From the NCBI GenBank assembly GCA_903855945.1, contig CAIOAK010000160.1, positions 1 through 34,712 on the forward strand: a stretch of DNA of 34,712 bases. The letters run 5' to 3'. Below, piece by piece: positions 9,732 through 17,586 of this stretch. The notes below the pieces were generated by a model. The model had not been told where the DNA came from, ran no database searches, and saw only the letters and a list, made by a program, of their open reading frames with translations. The translations under genes were made by a program, and so were the position numbers. The DNA comes from an uncultured Anaeromyxobacter sp. Its GTDB lineage: Bacteria > Myxococcota > Myxococcia > Myxococcales > Anaeromyxobacteraceae. The first letter of the stretch is position 1, and each line of letters starts with the position of its first letter.

Positions 9732-9747
9732 AGCAAGGAACGGGCCG
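9732..9747 (-). promoter_or_regulatory. Sigma54-like promoter before the radical SAM gene
   Basis: On the minus strand CGGCCCGTTCCTTGCT has a perfect TTGCT -12 box and five of seven -24 bases, with GG-N10-GC spacing. The start would be near 9722, about 42 nt before ATG 9680. A short dyad, CTGGG (9809-9813) with CCCAG (9822-9826), lies upstream. Confidence 0.5.
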
Positions 9748-9856
9748 CCCAGGTTGCGTGGCGATGCGAGCCATTCCGGGCGCTTGGAAGGAACGACCTG
9801 AACCGCGCCTGGGGGTTGGCACCCAGTCAGGGGGAACGCGGGGGATTTGGCGCAGA

Positions 9857-10510
9857 TCAGGGGTCGACGCGGATGACGCCCTGGCGAAGCGCGAATCGAA
9901 CGAGCTCGGTCCGATTGTGGAGCCCGAGCTTCTCCATCACCTTCTCGCGGTGGGACATCGCGGTCTTCACGCTGATGCCCAGCACGTCGGCGACCTCCTT
10001 GTTGGCGAGCCCCTCTGCGACGAGCTTCAGCACCTGCTTCTCCCGGTCGGTGAGCGACTCGTACCGATCGCCCCCGCCCTCCGCCGCCGGACCCGAATCC
10101 TCCATCGCCGTGCGCGCCACCTCCGGATCGAGGACCAGCCCCCCGCGATGGACGGCCCGGATCGAGTTCGGCAACTCGGCCCCGGCCGACTTCTTCAGCA
10201 GGTAGCCGGAGACGCCGGCCTTCAGCAGCCGGCGCACGTATTCCCGGTCCTCGTACTGGGAGAGGATCAGGATCTTGGCCCGGAGCCCCGCCTTCTTGAT
10301 CTCGAGGGTGGCCTCCAGGCCACCGAGCCCGGGCATGGCGATGTCCATCACCACGACGTCCGGGTCGAGCTTGCGGGTGGCCTCGATGGCACCCTGGCCG
10401 TCCACCGCCTCCCCGACCACCTCGATGTCCTCGCAGAGCGCGAGCAACGCACGGACTCCCTCGCGGAGGATGGCATGATCGTCGGCGAGCAGAACGCGGA
10501 TCTTCGACAT
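9857..10510 (-). CDS. NarL/LuxR-family response regulator (system 2)
   Basis: A 217-residue two-domain regulator. The receiver domain (about 4-120) has D10, D11, phospho-acceptor D56 and a Lys in the GYLLKKSA segment. A linker precedes the C-terminal LuxR-type helix-turn-helix (about 150-215), with the signature LTDREKQVLKLVAEGLANKEVA. Its ATG lies three bases after the stop of the HisKA_3-type kinase gene, the normal partner class for NarL regulators, so the two almost certainly form a pair. It is last in the run that begins with the nine-haem cytochrome. Unlike the other two regulators here it would work with sigma70-type promoters. Confidence 0.95.
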   Translation of the reverse strand: MSKIRVLLADDHAILREGVRALLALCEDIEVVGEAVDGQGAIEATRKLDPDVVVMDIAMPGLGGLEATLEIKKAGLRAKILILSQYEDREYVRRLLKAGVSGYLLKKSAGAELPNSIRAVHRGGLVLDPEVARTAMEDSGPAAEGGGDRYESLTDREKQVLKLVAEGLANKEVADVLGISVKTAMSHREKVMEKLGLHNRTELVRFALRQGVIRVDP

Positions 10511-10513
10511 CGG

Positions 10514-12364
10514 CTAGCTCTCCCTCGGAAGCGGTACGGCGAGGCGGATGCGCGTCCCCTGACCCGGCGTCGATTCGATGCTCACCTTTCCACCCAGGAT
10601 CTCCACCCGTTCCTCGATCCCCATCAGCCCGAAGTGGCGGCGGTCCGCGTGGGACACGTTGCCCGGATCGAAGCCGCGCCCATCATCCTCGATCTCGATG
10701 CGGATCTCACCCTCGACCTCGGTGAGTTGCACCAGGACGCTCTCCGCGTGGGCGTGGCGCGCGATGTTGCTCATCGCCTCCTGACAGACCCGGAAGAGCG
10801 CCGTCTCGAAGGCCGCCGGATAGCGATGGTCGAGCGCGTCGAACTCGCAGCGCACGGAGATGCCCCGGGTCGCCAGGTGGCGCTCGGCGTACCAGCGGAT
10901 GGCGGACTGGAGCCCCAGGTCGTCGAGGACCGAGGGGCGCAGGTCCAGGATCATCCGGTGGACCTCCTCGATGGTCCGCACGGCGAGGGCCTTCGCCTCC
11001 TCCAGGCGGGGGGTATAGCCCGCCTTGAGCGCGGCCAGCGAACCGTCGATGGCCATGACGAGGGCGGCCAGGCTCTGGCTCGTCTCGTCGTGCAGTTCCC
11101 GGGCGATGCGCTTCCGCTCGTCCTCCTGGGCCGACACCACCTTCTCGTAGAGCCGTCCCAGCGCCAGTTCGCGCTCGCGGAGCTGCTCGTTGGCCTTCCC
11201 GAGCTGTGCGGTCCGCTCGATCACGCGCGCCTCGAGCTGGGCGTTGGCGTCCGCCACCGCACCGAGGAGGCGGGAGAGCGATTCGCGCATCCGCTCCAGG
11301 GCCATCGCGAGCCGCCCCACCTCGTCCTCGCCCAGCGCCGGGATGGGGGCCGAGAGGTCGCCGCCCGCGATGGTCTCGGCGGCACGCGTGAGCGCGACCA
11401 CCGGCCCCGCGATGCTCCGCGCCGCCCCCCAGGCCAGCATCGCCCCGGCGAATACCGACACCAGGATCATGCCCCCGAGCCAGGTCGGGATGGCACCCGA
11501 GGTCCCCATGACCTCGGATGCGGGGACCCGGGCCACGACCGCCCAGGGCGCGTTGGCGACCCAGGCGGTCGTCACCGCCGCGCGCCCCTGGGCGTCCTCG
11601 GAGCGCCCCGCATGGCAATCGCGGCAGAGCTTCGCCGTCCCGGTTCCCTCGGCGACCAGACGACGGACGCCGGTGCACGCGGTCGTGGAGGTGGGCCTCC
11701 CCGGCTCGGTGGTGGCGAGAACCCGCCCGGAGCGGTCGAGCAACTCGGCCGTGCCCTCCGTCCCCTGCCGCAGGTAGCGGAGGAGCACCTGGAAATGGTG
11801 CTGACTCGTGTCCACCACCCCACCCACGACGCCGGTGATGCTGCCGTGCCAGTCCCGCACCGGGACGAGCTGATAGACGTGGTCGCCCGACCGGCCCTCC
11901 ACGAACCCCGTGACCGCCGGACGTCCGGTCTCGATGGCGGTCCGGACCGCCGGAAGCCCGGCGACGGGCGCCATCGACCGGGCGCCTCGGCCCGGTTCCT
12001 CCGCGAGCACCTGCCCCGCTGCGTCGAGGAAGAAGGCGCCGCCGGGGAACTGGAGCCCCACGCGCGGGTCGCGGAGCGCCGCCCGCTCCGGCTCGACGTC
12101 GCGGTCCTCCAGGTTCACGTGGGAGGCGGTGGCGGCGCGCTGGAGCACCTCGAAACCCTGGAGCAGTTCCTCCTCGACCTGGGCGGCCACCGTGCGGGCC
12201 GACCACTCCCGGGCCGCCACGAGCTGCTGGTCGAGCCGAGTGACGCGCACCCCGAAGGCCCAGGCGAGCAGGCCGACCGGGATGACGGCGCTCACGGCGA
12301 GCAGGAGGTAGACGCGGGTCTGCAGCGAGCTGCGCAGACGGTCCCGGAGCGAGGAACCGCTCAT
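10514..12364 (-). CDS. NarX-like (HisKA_3) sensor kinase with cache domain and CxxCH (system 2)
   Basis: A 616-residue membrane kinase. TM1 is at about 18-38 and TM2 at about 293-313, enclosing a large periplasmic double-cache-like domain. The membrane-distal part is preceded by coiled coil, and the membrane-proximal part carries CRDCH at 247-251, a haem-c motif, with an extra Cys at 230. HAMP follows (about 313-366), then a coiled coil (about 370-412), the dimerisation/phospho-acceptor helix with H425 in RKRIARELHDETSQ, and a HATPase domain (NIARHA, DDGRGFD, GLMGI). ATG 12364 overlaps the previous stop (ATGA); longer reading upstream would run into that gene. The partner is the NarL-type regulator immediately downstream. 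The signal is probably redox-linked through the haem, which is inference. Confidence 0.93.
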   Translation of the reverse strand: MSGSSLRDRLRSSLQTRVYLLLAVSAVIPVGLLAWAFGVRVTRLDQQLVAAREWSARTVAAQVEEELLQGFEVLQRAATASHVNLEDRDVEPERAALRDPRVGLQFPGGAFFLDAAGQVLAEEPGRGARSMAPVAGLPAVRTAIETGRPAVTGFVEGRSGDHVYQLVPVRDWHGSITGVVGGVVDTSQHHFQVLLRYLRQGTEGTAELLDRSGRVLATTEPGRPTSTTACTGVRRLVAEGTGTAKLCRDCHAGRSEDAQGRAAVTTAWVANAPWAVVARVPASEVMGTSGAIPTWLGGMILVSVFAGAMLAWGAARSIAGPVVALTRAAETIAGGDLSAPIPALGEDEVGRLAMALERMRESLSRLLGAVADANAQLEARVIERTAQLGKANEQLRERELALGRLYEKVVSAQEDERKRIARELHDETSQSLAALVMAIDGSLAALKAGYTPRLEEAKALAVRTIEEVHRMILDLRPSVLDDLGLQSAIRWYAERHLATRGISVRCEFDALDHRYPAAFETALFRVCQEAMSNIARHAHAESVLVQLTEVEGEIRIEIEDDGRGFDPGNVSHADRRHFGLMGIEERVEILGGKVSIESTPGQGTRIRLAVPLPRES

Positions 12365-12930
12365 CGGGTCTCCCCGTGCGTGCTGCGCGCCATGCGGAGG
12401 AGGTCCTCGAGCGAGCCGCGCCCCCGCAGCAGGAACCGGCGCCCTCCCCGGCTCCAGTCGAGCTGGCTCCAGAGCGTGCCATCCTCCGCCACCACCCGGG
12501 CGAGCACCGCGCCGTCGCCCAGCGGGGCGCTCTGCTGCTGGATGATCGCCAGGCGCCCCTGGAGCCCCTCGGGGATGGCGCGATCGGTCACGGACTCCAC
12601 GAGCAGCAGGGCCGGCGTGCCGTCCTTGCCGAGGAAGTCGAGGGCCACCGCGCCGCCCTCGTCGCGGGTGAAGCGCACGCCGCTCGGCGGCCATCGCAGC
12701 GTATCGGGGAAGTAGGAGGGGAGCAGCACCTTGGTCTGCAGCCGTCGCTCCGCGTCCTCCACCGTGTCCACCCGGCGAACGCCGCGCGGCTGCCCGTGAA
12801 GCCAGGTGGGAACGGAGTCGAGGGTGGCGAGCGCCGCGACCGTGCCCCCCAGGACGAGGGTCATGGTCAACAGCGCACGTGCGCCCTCGCTCACCGTGCT
12901 TCCCATCCCGGCGACCCTCGCGGCGGTCAT
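12361..12930 (-). CDS. Unknown membrane-anchored protein, 189 residues
   Basis: I do not recognise a specific family with confidence. A hydrophobic segment at residues 17-37 is followed by an extracytoplasmic domain of about 150 residues. This domain contains LLPSYFPDTLRWPPSGVRF and alternating beta-strand-like segments, somewhat like anti-sigma-linked or outer-membrane sensor domains that follow a single N-terminal anchor. It is locked between the M56 peptidase gene and kinase 2 by ATGA overlaps at both ends (12927-12930 and 12361-12364). That arrangement strongly suggests a shared task, for example as a substrate of the peptidase or an accessory to the kinase sensor. Both options are inference. 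ATG 12930 was chosen because of the overlap; a second Met nine residues in is possible. Confidence 0.7.
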   Translation of the reverse strand: MTAARVAGMGSTVSEGARALLTMTLVLGGTVAALATLDSVPTWLHGQPRGVRRVDTVEDAERRLQTKVLLPSYFPDTLRWPPSGVRFTRDEGGAVALDFLGKDGTPALLLVESVTDRAIPEGLQGRLAIIQQQSAPLGDGAVLARVVAEDGTLWSQLDWSRGGRRFLLRGRGSLEDLLRMARSTHGETR

Positions 12931-13919
12931 ACCACGAAGAACAGCAGGAGACCGAGGCCGACCGCCGTTGCGGCGAGGCGCATGCGCGCCAGCGGGACCC
13001 GGTGGGGTGGAGGGGCGAGCAGCGCCCGGCAGCGCAGCTCGATGTCGTGGGACCGGGCCCGCGCGATGGGCTCGGCGAGCGCCGCGGCGAGGGGGTGGCT
13101 TCCGGGTGCGCTGGCCGGCCCCCGCCCCTCGGTGGCGCGGAAGAGCTTCAGGAGCCCGCTCGCGAGCGCCAGCCGGTCCCCGCTCGCGTTCCCCGCCCGC
13201 TCGTCGGCGACGCGCTCCCCGTCCCGGGCGATGGCCCGCACGAGCACCTGCACGCCCGGGTTGAACCACATGAGGGCGCGAGCGCCCATGAGCGCCCAGG
13301 ACAGCGTGGGGTCGCGACGTTCCAGGTGCGCGAGTTCATGGGCGAGCGCGCCGGCCAGTTCCTCGGAGTCGAGGAGGGCCACGGCCGACCGGGAGATGAC
13401 CACGGTGGGTCGCCGGGTTCCGGTGCAGAAGAGGACGGGCGGGCCTTCATCCACCCAGGCGAGCGGGGGAGCCTCCATCCGGAGCGCGGCGGCCGCCCGC
13501 GCGAGTGCCTCCTGGGCCGGGCGCGCGTGGGGAGACCGGGCCAGCCACGGAGGCGAGCGGGCGCCGCGTGCGCGCATCCACGGGACGAGGTCGAGCAGGA
13601 AGAGCCCGAGTCCGAAGGCGGACATCCCGAGGATCCACCAGCCGTAGAGGCCGATCCCCAGGAAGGCGAGGTCCTCCCAGTGACGCCCGGCGAAGAGCGC
13701 ACGGCCGTCGCGGAACGACTCCTCCTCCCGCCCCGGGAAGAGGAGGAAGTACGCGGGCACGACGAGCAGCGGCCAGACGAGCGCCAGCAGGCGGAACCCG
13801 GTGCGCTGCTGGGGGTCGCGCACCTTCCAGAGCCGCACGAGCGCCTCGACGACGAGCGCGGCGACCAGGGTGTGGAAGATCGCCTGCCCGGCGAAGTCCA
13901 TCCACCTGGCGCCGCTCAT
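12927..13919 (-). CDS. M56-family (BlaR1/MecR1-like) membrane metallopeptidase
   Basis: A 330-residue multi-pass protein with hydrophobic segments at about 10-30, 42-61 and 84-113, and one at the extreme C terminus. The zinc motif HELAH is at residues 194-198, followed by the downstream acidic ligand region GERVADERAG (about 234-243), as in M48/M56 peptidases. BlaR1-type proteins have an extracellular penicillin-binding sensor; none is present here, so the signal-sensing part must be elsewhere or intrinsic. It overlaps the unknown 189-residue gene by four bases and lies 21 bp after the cytochrome b gene. A role in regulated proteolysis connected with kinase 2 is suggested by position only. 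Confidence 0.88.
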   Translation of the reverse strand: MSGARWMDFAGQAIFHTLVAALVVEALVRLWKVRDPQQRTGFRLLALVWPLLVVPAYFLLFPGREEESFRDGRALFAGRHWEDLAFLGIGLYGWWILGMSAFGLGLFLLDLVPWMRARGARSPPWLARSPHARPAQEALARAAAALRMEAPPLAWVDEGPPVLFCTGTRRPTVVISRSAVALLDSEELAGALAHELAHLERRDPTLSWALMGARALMWFNPGVQVLVRAIARDGERVADERAGNASGDRLALASGLLKLFRATEGRGPASAPGSHPLAAALAEPIARARSHDIELRCRALLAPPPHRVPLARMRLAATAVGLGLLLFFVV

Positions 13920-13940
13920 ACGGCGTCCTCGGCCCCGGGC

Positions 13941-14654
13941 TCAGTGCCCGTGACCGCCGGGCTCCCGTCCCTCGATGCGGGCCAGCTCGAGCGGGTGCTC
14001 GTGCTCCATGCGCTCGCGGCTGATCTGCCCCGTGAAGATCGACGCGTCGAACGGGAACACGTCGGGGTGCAGGTGCGCGTTGAAGATGTGCCAGATGGTG
14101 ATGACGAGGAAGGCCATGAGCCCCTCGTTCGAATGGGCCACCTTGGCCGCCGGGATGATCTCCCCCGGGCCGAGTCGCGCCACGAAGGCCGGGTACATGA
14201 GGGTGAGGCCGGAGAGGATCATGATCACGTTGCCGATCATGAGGCTCCAGTACTCCCACTTCTGCTTGTAGTCGTACCGGTCGAAGGCGGCGGGGTGATC
14301 CTCGAGCCCCAGGTAGTAGCGGAGCGTCTGCACGGCGTCGTTGAAGTCGCGCTTGTTCACCGCCATCGTGAATCCGACCTTGCGGGACAGGATGGCGCGG
14401 AAGGCGGTGGCGAGGTGGACCACCACCGCCACGAGCAGCACGATGCCGAAGAAGCGGTGGATCCAGCGGACCGTGTCGATCCCGCCCAGGTTGCCGATGA
14501 GCCACTGCGCCCACCGGGCCGTGTAGAACTTCTGGGGCAGGCCGGTGGCGACCAGGCCGACGAAGTCGACCATGGTCACGAAGTGCTCCACCCGCTGCGC
14601 CGGACCGAAGCGCAAGAGGTACGACGTCCCCACCCCGTTCGACCCTTCGCTCAT
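13941..14654 (-). CDS. Di-haem cytochrome b (FdnI/HydC-like quinone-interacting subunit)
   Basis: A 237-residue integral membrane protein with four likely helices at about 25-41, 66-88, 135-158 and 175-195. Histidines placed for two b haems include H24, H66, H80, H174 and H189. The segment YKQKWEYWSLMIGNVIMILSG is typical of the cytochrome b subunits of formate dehydrogenase and hydrogenase complexes. ATG 14654 has no strong ribosome-binding site but gives the expected N terminus. It follows the nine-haem cytochrome gene by 47 bp, so the pair probably forms one quinone-to-periplasm (or reverse) electron-transfer unit, comparable in composition with the Cbc complexes of Geobacter. The His-rich C-terminal tail (residues 217-237) is unusual. 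Confidence 0.88.
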   Translation of the reverse strand: MSEGSNGVGTSYLLRFGPAQRVEHFVTMVDFVGLVATGLPQKFYTARWAQWLIGNLGGIDTVRWIHRFFGIVLLVAVVVHLATAFRAILSRKVGFTMAVNKRDFNDAVQTLRYYLGLEDHPAAFDRYDYKQKWEYWSLMIGNVIMILSGLTLMYPAFVARLGPGEIIPAAKVAHSNEGLMAFLVITIWHIFNAHLHPDVFPFDASIFTGQISRERMEHEHPLELARIEGREPGGHGH

Positions 14655-14701
14655 CGCCGCGCTCCTCGCTCCGGAATCCGTGCCGCCCGCCGCACCGCCG
14701 C

Positions 14702-15745
14702 TCACCGGTTCACCACGACCCGCCAGAGGTGGAGCGCGATCTGCACCAACAGGCTGACGAGGATGAAGGGGATGAGCACGTAGTAGAAGAGCTGCACGGT
14801 CCAGACGAGCGGGGACTTCTTCAGGCTGGGCTCGTAGTGGGACATCCAGGCCTTGGGGAAGTCGGCGGTGGCGCCGGCGTGGCACTTGCCGCAGGTCTTC
14901 ACGAGGTTGGACTTCATCACAGAGGAGCGGGGGTCCGACGGCTTCTGGATGTCGTGCACGCCGTGGCAGTCGGTGCAGCCGGCCGCGAGCCTGTCCGACT
15001 TTCCCTTCTTGCCCTTCTGCAGGGAGGCCGCCATGCCGTGGAAGTCGGACAGGTAGCTCGAGACCACGTTGGTGGAGAGGCCGTAGCGCTTCATCAGCTT
15101 GGGGTCGGTGTGGCAGCGGCCGCAGATGTCGGCGGTGCGCAGGGACAGCGCGCCAGCGCGCGGGTCGGCGACGTCGTGGGCGTGGTGGCAGTCGGTGCAG
15201 ACCGGGACGTCGCCGTTGCCCTGGGTCACCGCCTTGCCGTGGACGCTCTCCTTGTAGACGTCGAAGACCTGCTTGTGGCAGTTGGAGCAGGTCTGGGAGA
15301 CCCGGGTGCGGGGCTCGGCGGGGCGACCGATGGCGTGGGAACCGTGGCAATCGACGCAGAGGGCGGCCTGCTGGTTCCCCTTCTGCGCCAGCTGGAAGTG
15401 AACCCCGTCGAGGGTCTTCGTGTAGTTGGCGAAGTGGCACTTCTTGCACTGCTCGTAATAGGCGACCGTGACGTCCCGGCGGGTCTTGAAGGGCTTCGAA
15501 TCGTGGGGGTAGTCGGTCTTGTCGGTGTGGCAGTCGGTGCAGCGGAGCATGTCGCCGTGGACCGACTTGCCGAAGGCCGCCTGGTCCACGTGGAGCGGGA
15601 GCTTCTCGCCACCGGGGAGGTCCATGGACATGGACGGGTCGCTCCCGTGGCAGCCCAGGCAACTGTCCTGCTCCGCCGGGATCTCCGCCCACGCCGGCGC
15701 GGCCAGGAAGGCCACCGCCAGTGCAAGCAACATCCGCTTCGACAT
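14702..15745 (-). CDS. Membrane-anchored nine-haem c-type cytochrome
   Basis: A 347-residue secreted protein: Sec signal peptide 1-20 ending AWA, then nine CxxCH motifs with their first Cys at residues 29, 69, 100, 130, 153, 183, 208, 257 and 285, and a C-terminal membrane helix at about 312-340. Additional histidines between motifs (for example SVHG, GSHAIG, HHAHD, GVHD) can act as distal ligands for bis-His haems. The architecture is that of periplasmic electron conduits tethered to the inner membrane. Together with the cytochrome b gene downstream it suggests a quinol:cytochrome oxidoreductase. ATG 15745 is preceded by GAGGGGCG. No sigma54-type promoter is evident upstream, but a perfect 19-bp palindrome lies about 120 bp away. 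Confidence 0.95.
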   Translation of the reverse strand: MSKRMLLALAVAFLAAPAWAEIPAEQDSCLGCHGSDPSMSMDLPGGEKLPLHVDQAAFGKSVHGDMLRCTDCHTDKTDYPHDSKPFKTRRDVTVAYYEQCKKCHFANYTKTLDGVHFQLAQKGNQQAALCVDCHGSHAIGRPAEPRTRVSQTCSNCHKQVFDVYKESVHGKAVTQGNGDVPVCTDCHHAHDVADPRAGALSLRTADICGRCHTDPKLMKRYGLSTNVVSSYLSDFHGMAASLQKGKKGKSDRLAAGCTDCHGVHDIQKPSDPRSSVMKSNLVKTCGKCHAGATADFPKAWMSHYEPSLKKSPLVWTVQLFYYVLIPFILVSLLVQIALHLWRVVVNR

Positions 15746-16009
15746 GGTCGCCCCTCGTCTCGATCGGAGGGCCGCCGACGTTGACTGGCGGTCCTCGTGA
15801 TTAACCCGTCGGCTGTAGCAGATCCCTCGGGGTCTGGCCAGAGGAACGCGGATTAACTTCCATGAATTTCCCCGGGAAATTCGACGGCGATCGTGGACTC
15901 GAGCGGTCGATTTGGGCGACTTCGCCCACTACGCAGCTTGCGCGCGCTCCGCCCATGGTGAGGGCCGAGCACGCGCAAGGTTTTCGCTCCCGGGTGCGCC
16001 CGGGAAGAC
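15746..16009. other. Intergenic region between the trihaem and nine-haem cytochrome genes
   Basis: These 264 bp hold no convincing gene. Contents: stem TCCCGGG/CCCGGGA with 4-nt loop (15988-16005) just after the trihaem stop, without a T-run; an 8-bp inverted repeat CTTGCGCG (15937-15944) with CGCGCAAG (15972-15979); a GGGCG/CGCCC hairpin (15914-15927); the palindrome at 15864-15882; and GATTAAC twice (15799 and 15851). The structured half may slow or end transcription from the upstream operon, and the other half probably holds the promoter of the nine-haem operon. Confidence 0.5.
15864..15882. promoter_or_regulatory. Perfect 19-bp palindrome, candidate operator
   Basis: GAATTTCCCcGGGAAATTC has perfect 9-bp arms around one central base. 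It is markedly AT-richer than its surroundings and lies about 120 bp upstream of the nine-haem cytochrome start. The protein that binds it is unknown; the NarL-type regulator encoded in the same run is one candidate, although the sequence is not a typical NarL heptamer pair. Confidence 0.45.
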
Positions 16010-16354
16010 CTACCGATGGCAGAGGTCGCAGGAGTCGAAACCGAAGGCCGCCTTGCCGTGGCAGGTGCCGCACTGCCCGCCCTTCTCCATCACGTCGTGC
16101 CGGATGGGCTTCCCGTCGGCCGTGGCGCCCGGCGAAAGCGTCTTCCAGAACTTCGGGTGGCAGGTGGTGCACCCGGGCTTCTTCGGGTCCACGTGGCTCC
16201 CGTGGCTGAAGGTCACCTTCCCAGGGCTTCCGTCCGACGGCTTGAAGGTGTAGTCGGCCGGCAGCTTGTCGAGCCCCCCGGCGGCCGCCGTGGAGGCGAC
16301 CAGGACCGCGAAGAGCAGGGTGAGACGGCGAAGCGTCCTCGCGATGCGGGTCAT
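16010..16354 (-). CDS. Trihaem c7-type periplasmic cytochrome
   Basis: A 114-residue exported protein with a Sec signal peptide (about 1-25, ending TAAAGG) and three CxxCH motifs: CTTCH at 62-66, CGTCH at 95-99 and CDLCH at 109-113. The FSHGSH segment before the first motif is typical of the c7-type trihaem domain, where such His residues serve as distal haem ligands. ATG 16354 overlaps the NrfD stop (ATGA). As the last gene of the redox operon it is the likely periplasmic acceptor or donor for the ferredoxin/NrfD module. Confidence 0.93.
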   Translation of the reverse strand: MTRIARTLRRLTLLFAVLVASTAAAGGLDKLPADYTFKPSDGSPGKVTFSHGSHVDPKKPGCTTCHPKFWKTLSPGATADGKPIRHDVMEKGGQCGTCHGKAAFGFDSCDLCHR

Positions 16355-17586
16355 GGCGTGCCTCCGTGGCTTCCAGCCTGCTCCTTCATCGGGGAGAGCA
16401 CCGGCATCCGGAGCACGATCCAGCGGAAGGCGAGGACGCCCACCACCACGAGCATGAGGGAGACCGCGATCTCCATCCAGCTGGGCCAGTAGCGCACCGG
16501 CTGGTTGTAGTTGTAGGCCACGAGCGACACGTTGAGCCGGTTGAGGACGATGCCCACCACGCCCAGGATGGCCGCCACGCGCACCACCGTGATGTGCCGG
16601 TAGCGGGCGCCCCAGGCGTACATCAGGGAGGGAAGCAGGACGAAGCCCAGCATCTCGAGGAGCCACCACTTGCCGTAGAACCCCACGCCGATGAGCCCGA
16701 GCGCGTGGTTGTCGATGACCCCCTGCAGCTTGAGGAAGAAGTAGGCGAACATCACCACCGCGCCGGCCTTGGCCAGGCCGAAGGTCACCTTCTCGATGTC
16801 CACGTGGTGCCCCTCGAGCTGGTCGGAGAAGATCTGGTGGGAGATGGTGCTCTCCACGATGACCATGGAGATGCCGGCGATGACCGCGCTGATGAAGAAG
16901 AAGATGAAGATCTGGCCCGAGTACCAGAGCGGGTGGAGCTTGTGCGGGGCGATGATGAAGAGGGAGCCGAGCGCCGACTGGTGCATCGTGGAGAACATCA
17001 CCGAGAGCACCGTGAGGGCGAGCAGCAGCTTCTTGAGCGGCCGGTAGAAGCGCTCCCAGCCGAGCCACTCGAAGAGCGGAACGGCGAACTCGAGGAAGAG
17101 GACGGTGGTGTAGCAGGCCACGCACCATGCGACCTCGAAGAGGACCGACTGGGTGCCGTTGTTGGAGAAGATGCCCACCATGTTCCAGGGCTTCCCCAGG
17201 TCGGCGATCAGGCCGATCACCGCCATGAGATAGCCGAGGAAGCCGGTGAGGATGGCGGGGCGCTCGATGGCGTGGAACTCCTCCAGGTTGAAGATCTCCA
17301 CCGCCGCACCGATGGTGAACCCGCCCGCGGCCAGGGCGATGCCGGTCATCATGTCGAAGCCGATCCACAGGCCCCAGGGCTGCGTCTGGGAGAGGTTGGT
17401 GGTGGCCCCGAGGCCGGCGGCGAACCGGTAGACGATCAGCGGCACCCCCACCGCCAGGATGGCGGCGCAGACCACGTTGAAGGGCGTCCAGAGCGATACG
17501 AGGTACTCCCGCATCGTCATGCCGAGCAGGATCCGCTCCTGCACCCACGAACCACCCGGTCGGGCCGGTGCCCCTGAGCTAGCCAT
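16351..17586 (-). CDS. NrfD/HybB-family quinone-interacting membrane subunit
   Basis: A 411-residue protein with about ten hydrophobic helices and no haem ligation pattern. The segment TNLSQTQPWGLWIGFDMM near residues 63-80 is characteristic of HybB-type subunits of hydrogenase-2 and related complexes. These oxidise or reduce (mena)quinone and pass electrons to a four-cluster ferredoxin subunit. ATG 17586 overlaps the ferredoxin gene's end by eight bases; an upstream in-frame ATG at 17628 would add a low-complexity stretch encoded antisense to a tandem repeat and is unlikely. No hydrogenase or other catalytic gene is next to it, so it probably couples the quinone pool to the cytochromes here. 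Confidence 0.93.
   Translation of the reverse strand: MASSGAPARPGGSWVQERILLGMTMREYLVSLWTPFNVVCAAILAVGVPLIVYRFAAGLGATTNLSQTQPWGLWIGFDMMTGIALAAGGFTIGAAVEIFNLEEFHAIERPAILTGFLGYLMAVIGLIADLGKPWNMVGIFSNNGTQSVLFEVAWCVACYTTVLFLEFAVPLFEWLGWERFYRPLKKLLLALTVLSVMFSTMHQSALGSLFIIAPHKLHPLWYSGQIFIFFFISAVIAGISMVIVESTISHQIFSDQLEGHHVDIEKVTFGLAKAGAVVMFAYFFLKLQGVIDNHALGLIGVGFYGKWWLLEMLGFVLLPSLMYAWGARYRHITVVRVAAILGVVGIVLNRLNVSLVAYNYNQPVRYWPSWMEIAVSLMLVVVGVLAFRWIVLRMPVLSPMKEQAGSHGGTP

Noticed and set aside
9200-12715. A 1171-codon open frame on the plus strand opposite the regulator and kinase 2 genes
   Set aside because: Its translation is low-complexity Arg/Gly/Pro/His-rich and no domain is visible, while the opposite strand encodes clear two-component proteins.
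15988-16005. Rho-independent terminator after the trihaem cytochrome gene
   Set aside because: The 7-bp stem is good, but no T-run follows on the minus strand, so termination there is not supported.
15801-16172. Small open frames in the gap between the cytochrome genes
   Set aside because: They lack ribosome-binding sites and family features and overlap the trihaem gene in another frame.
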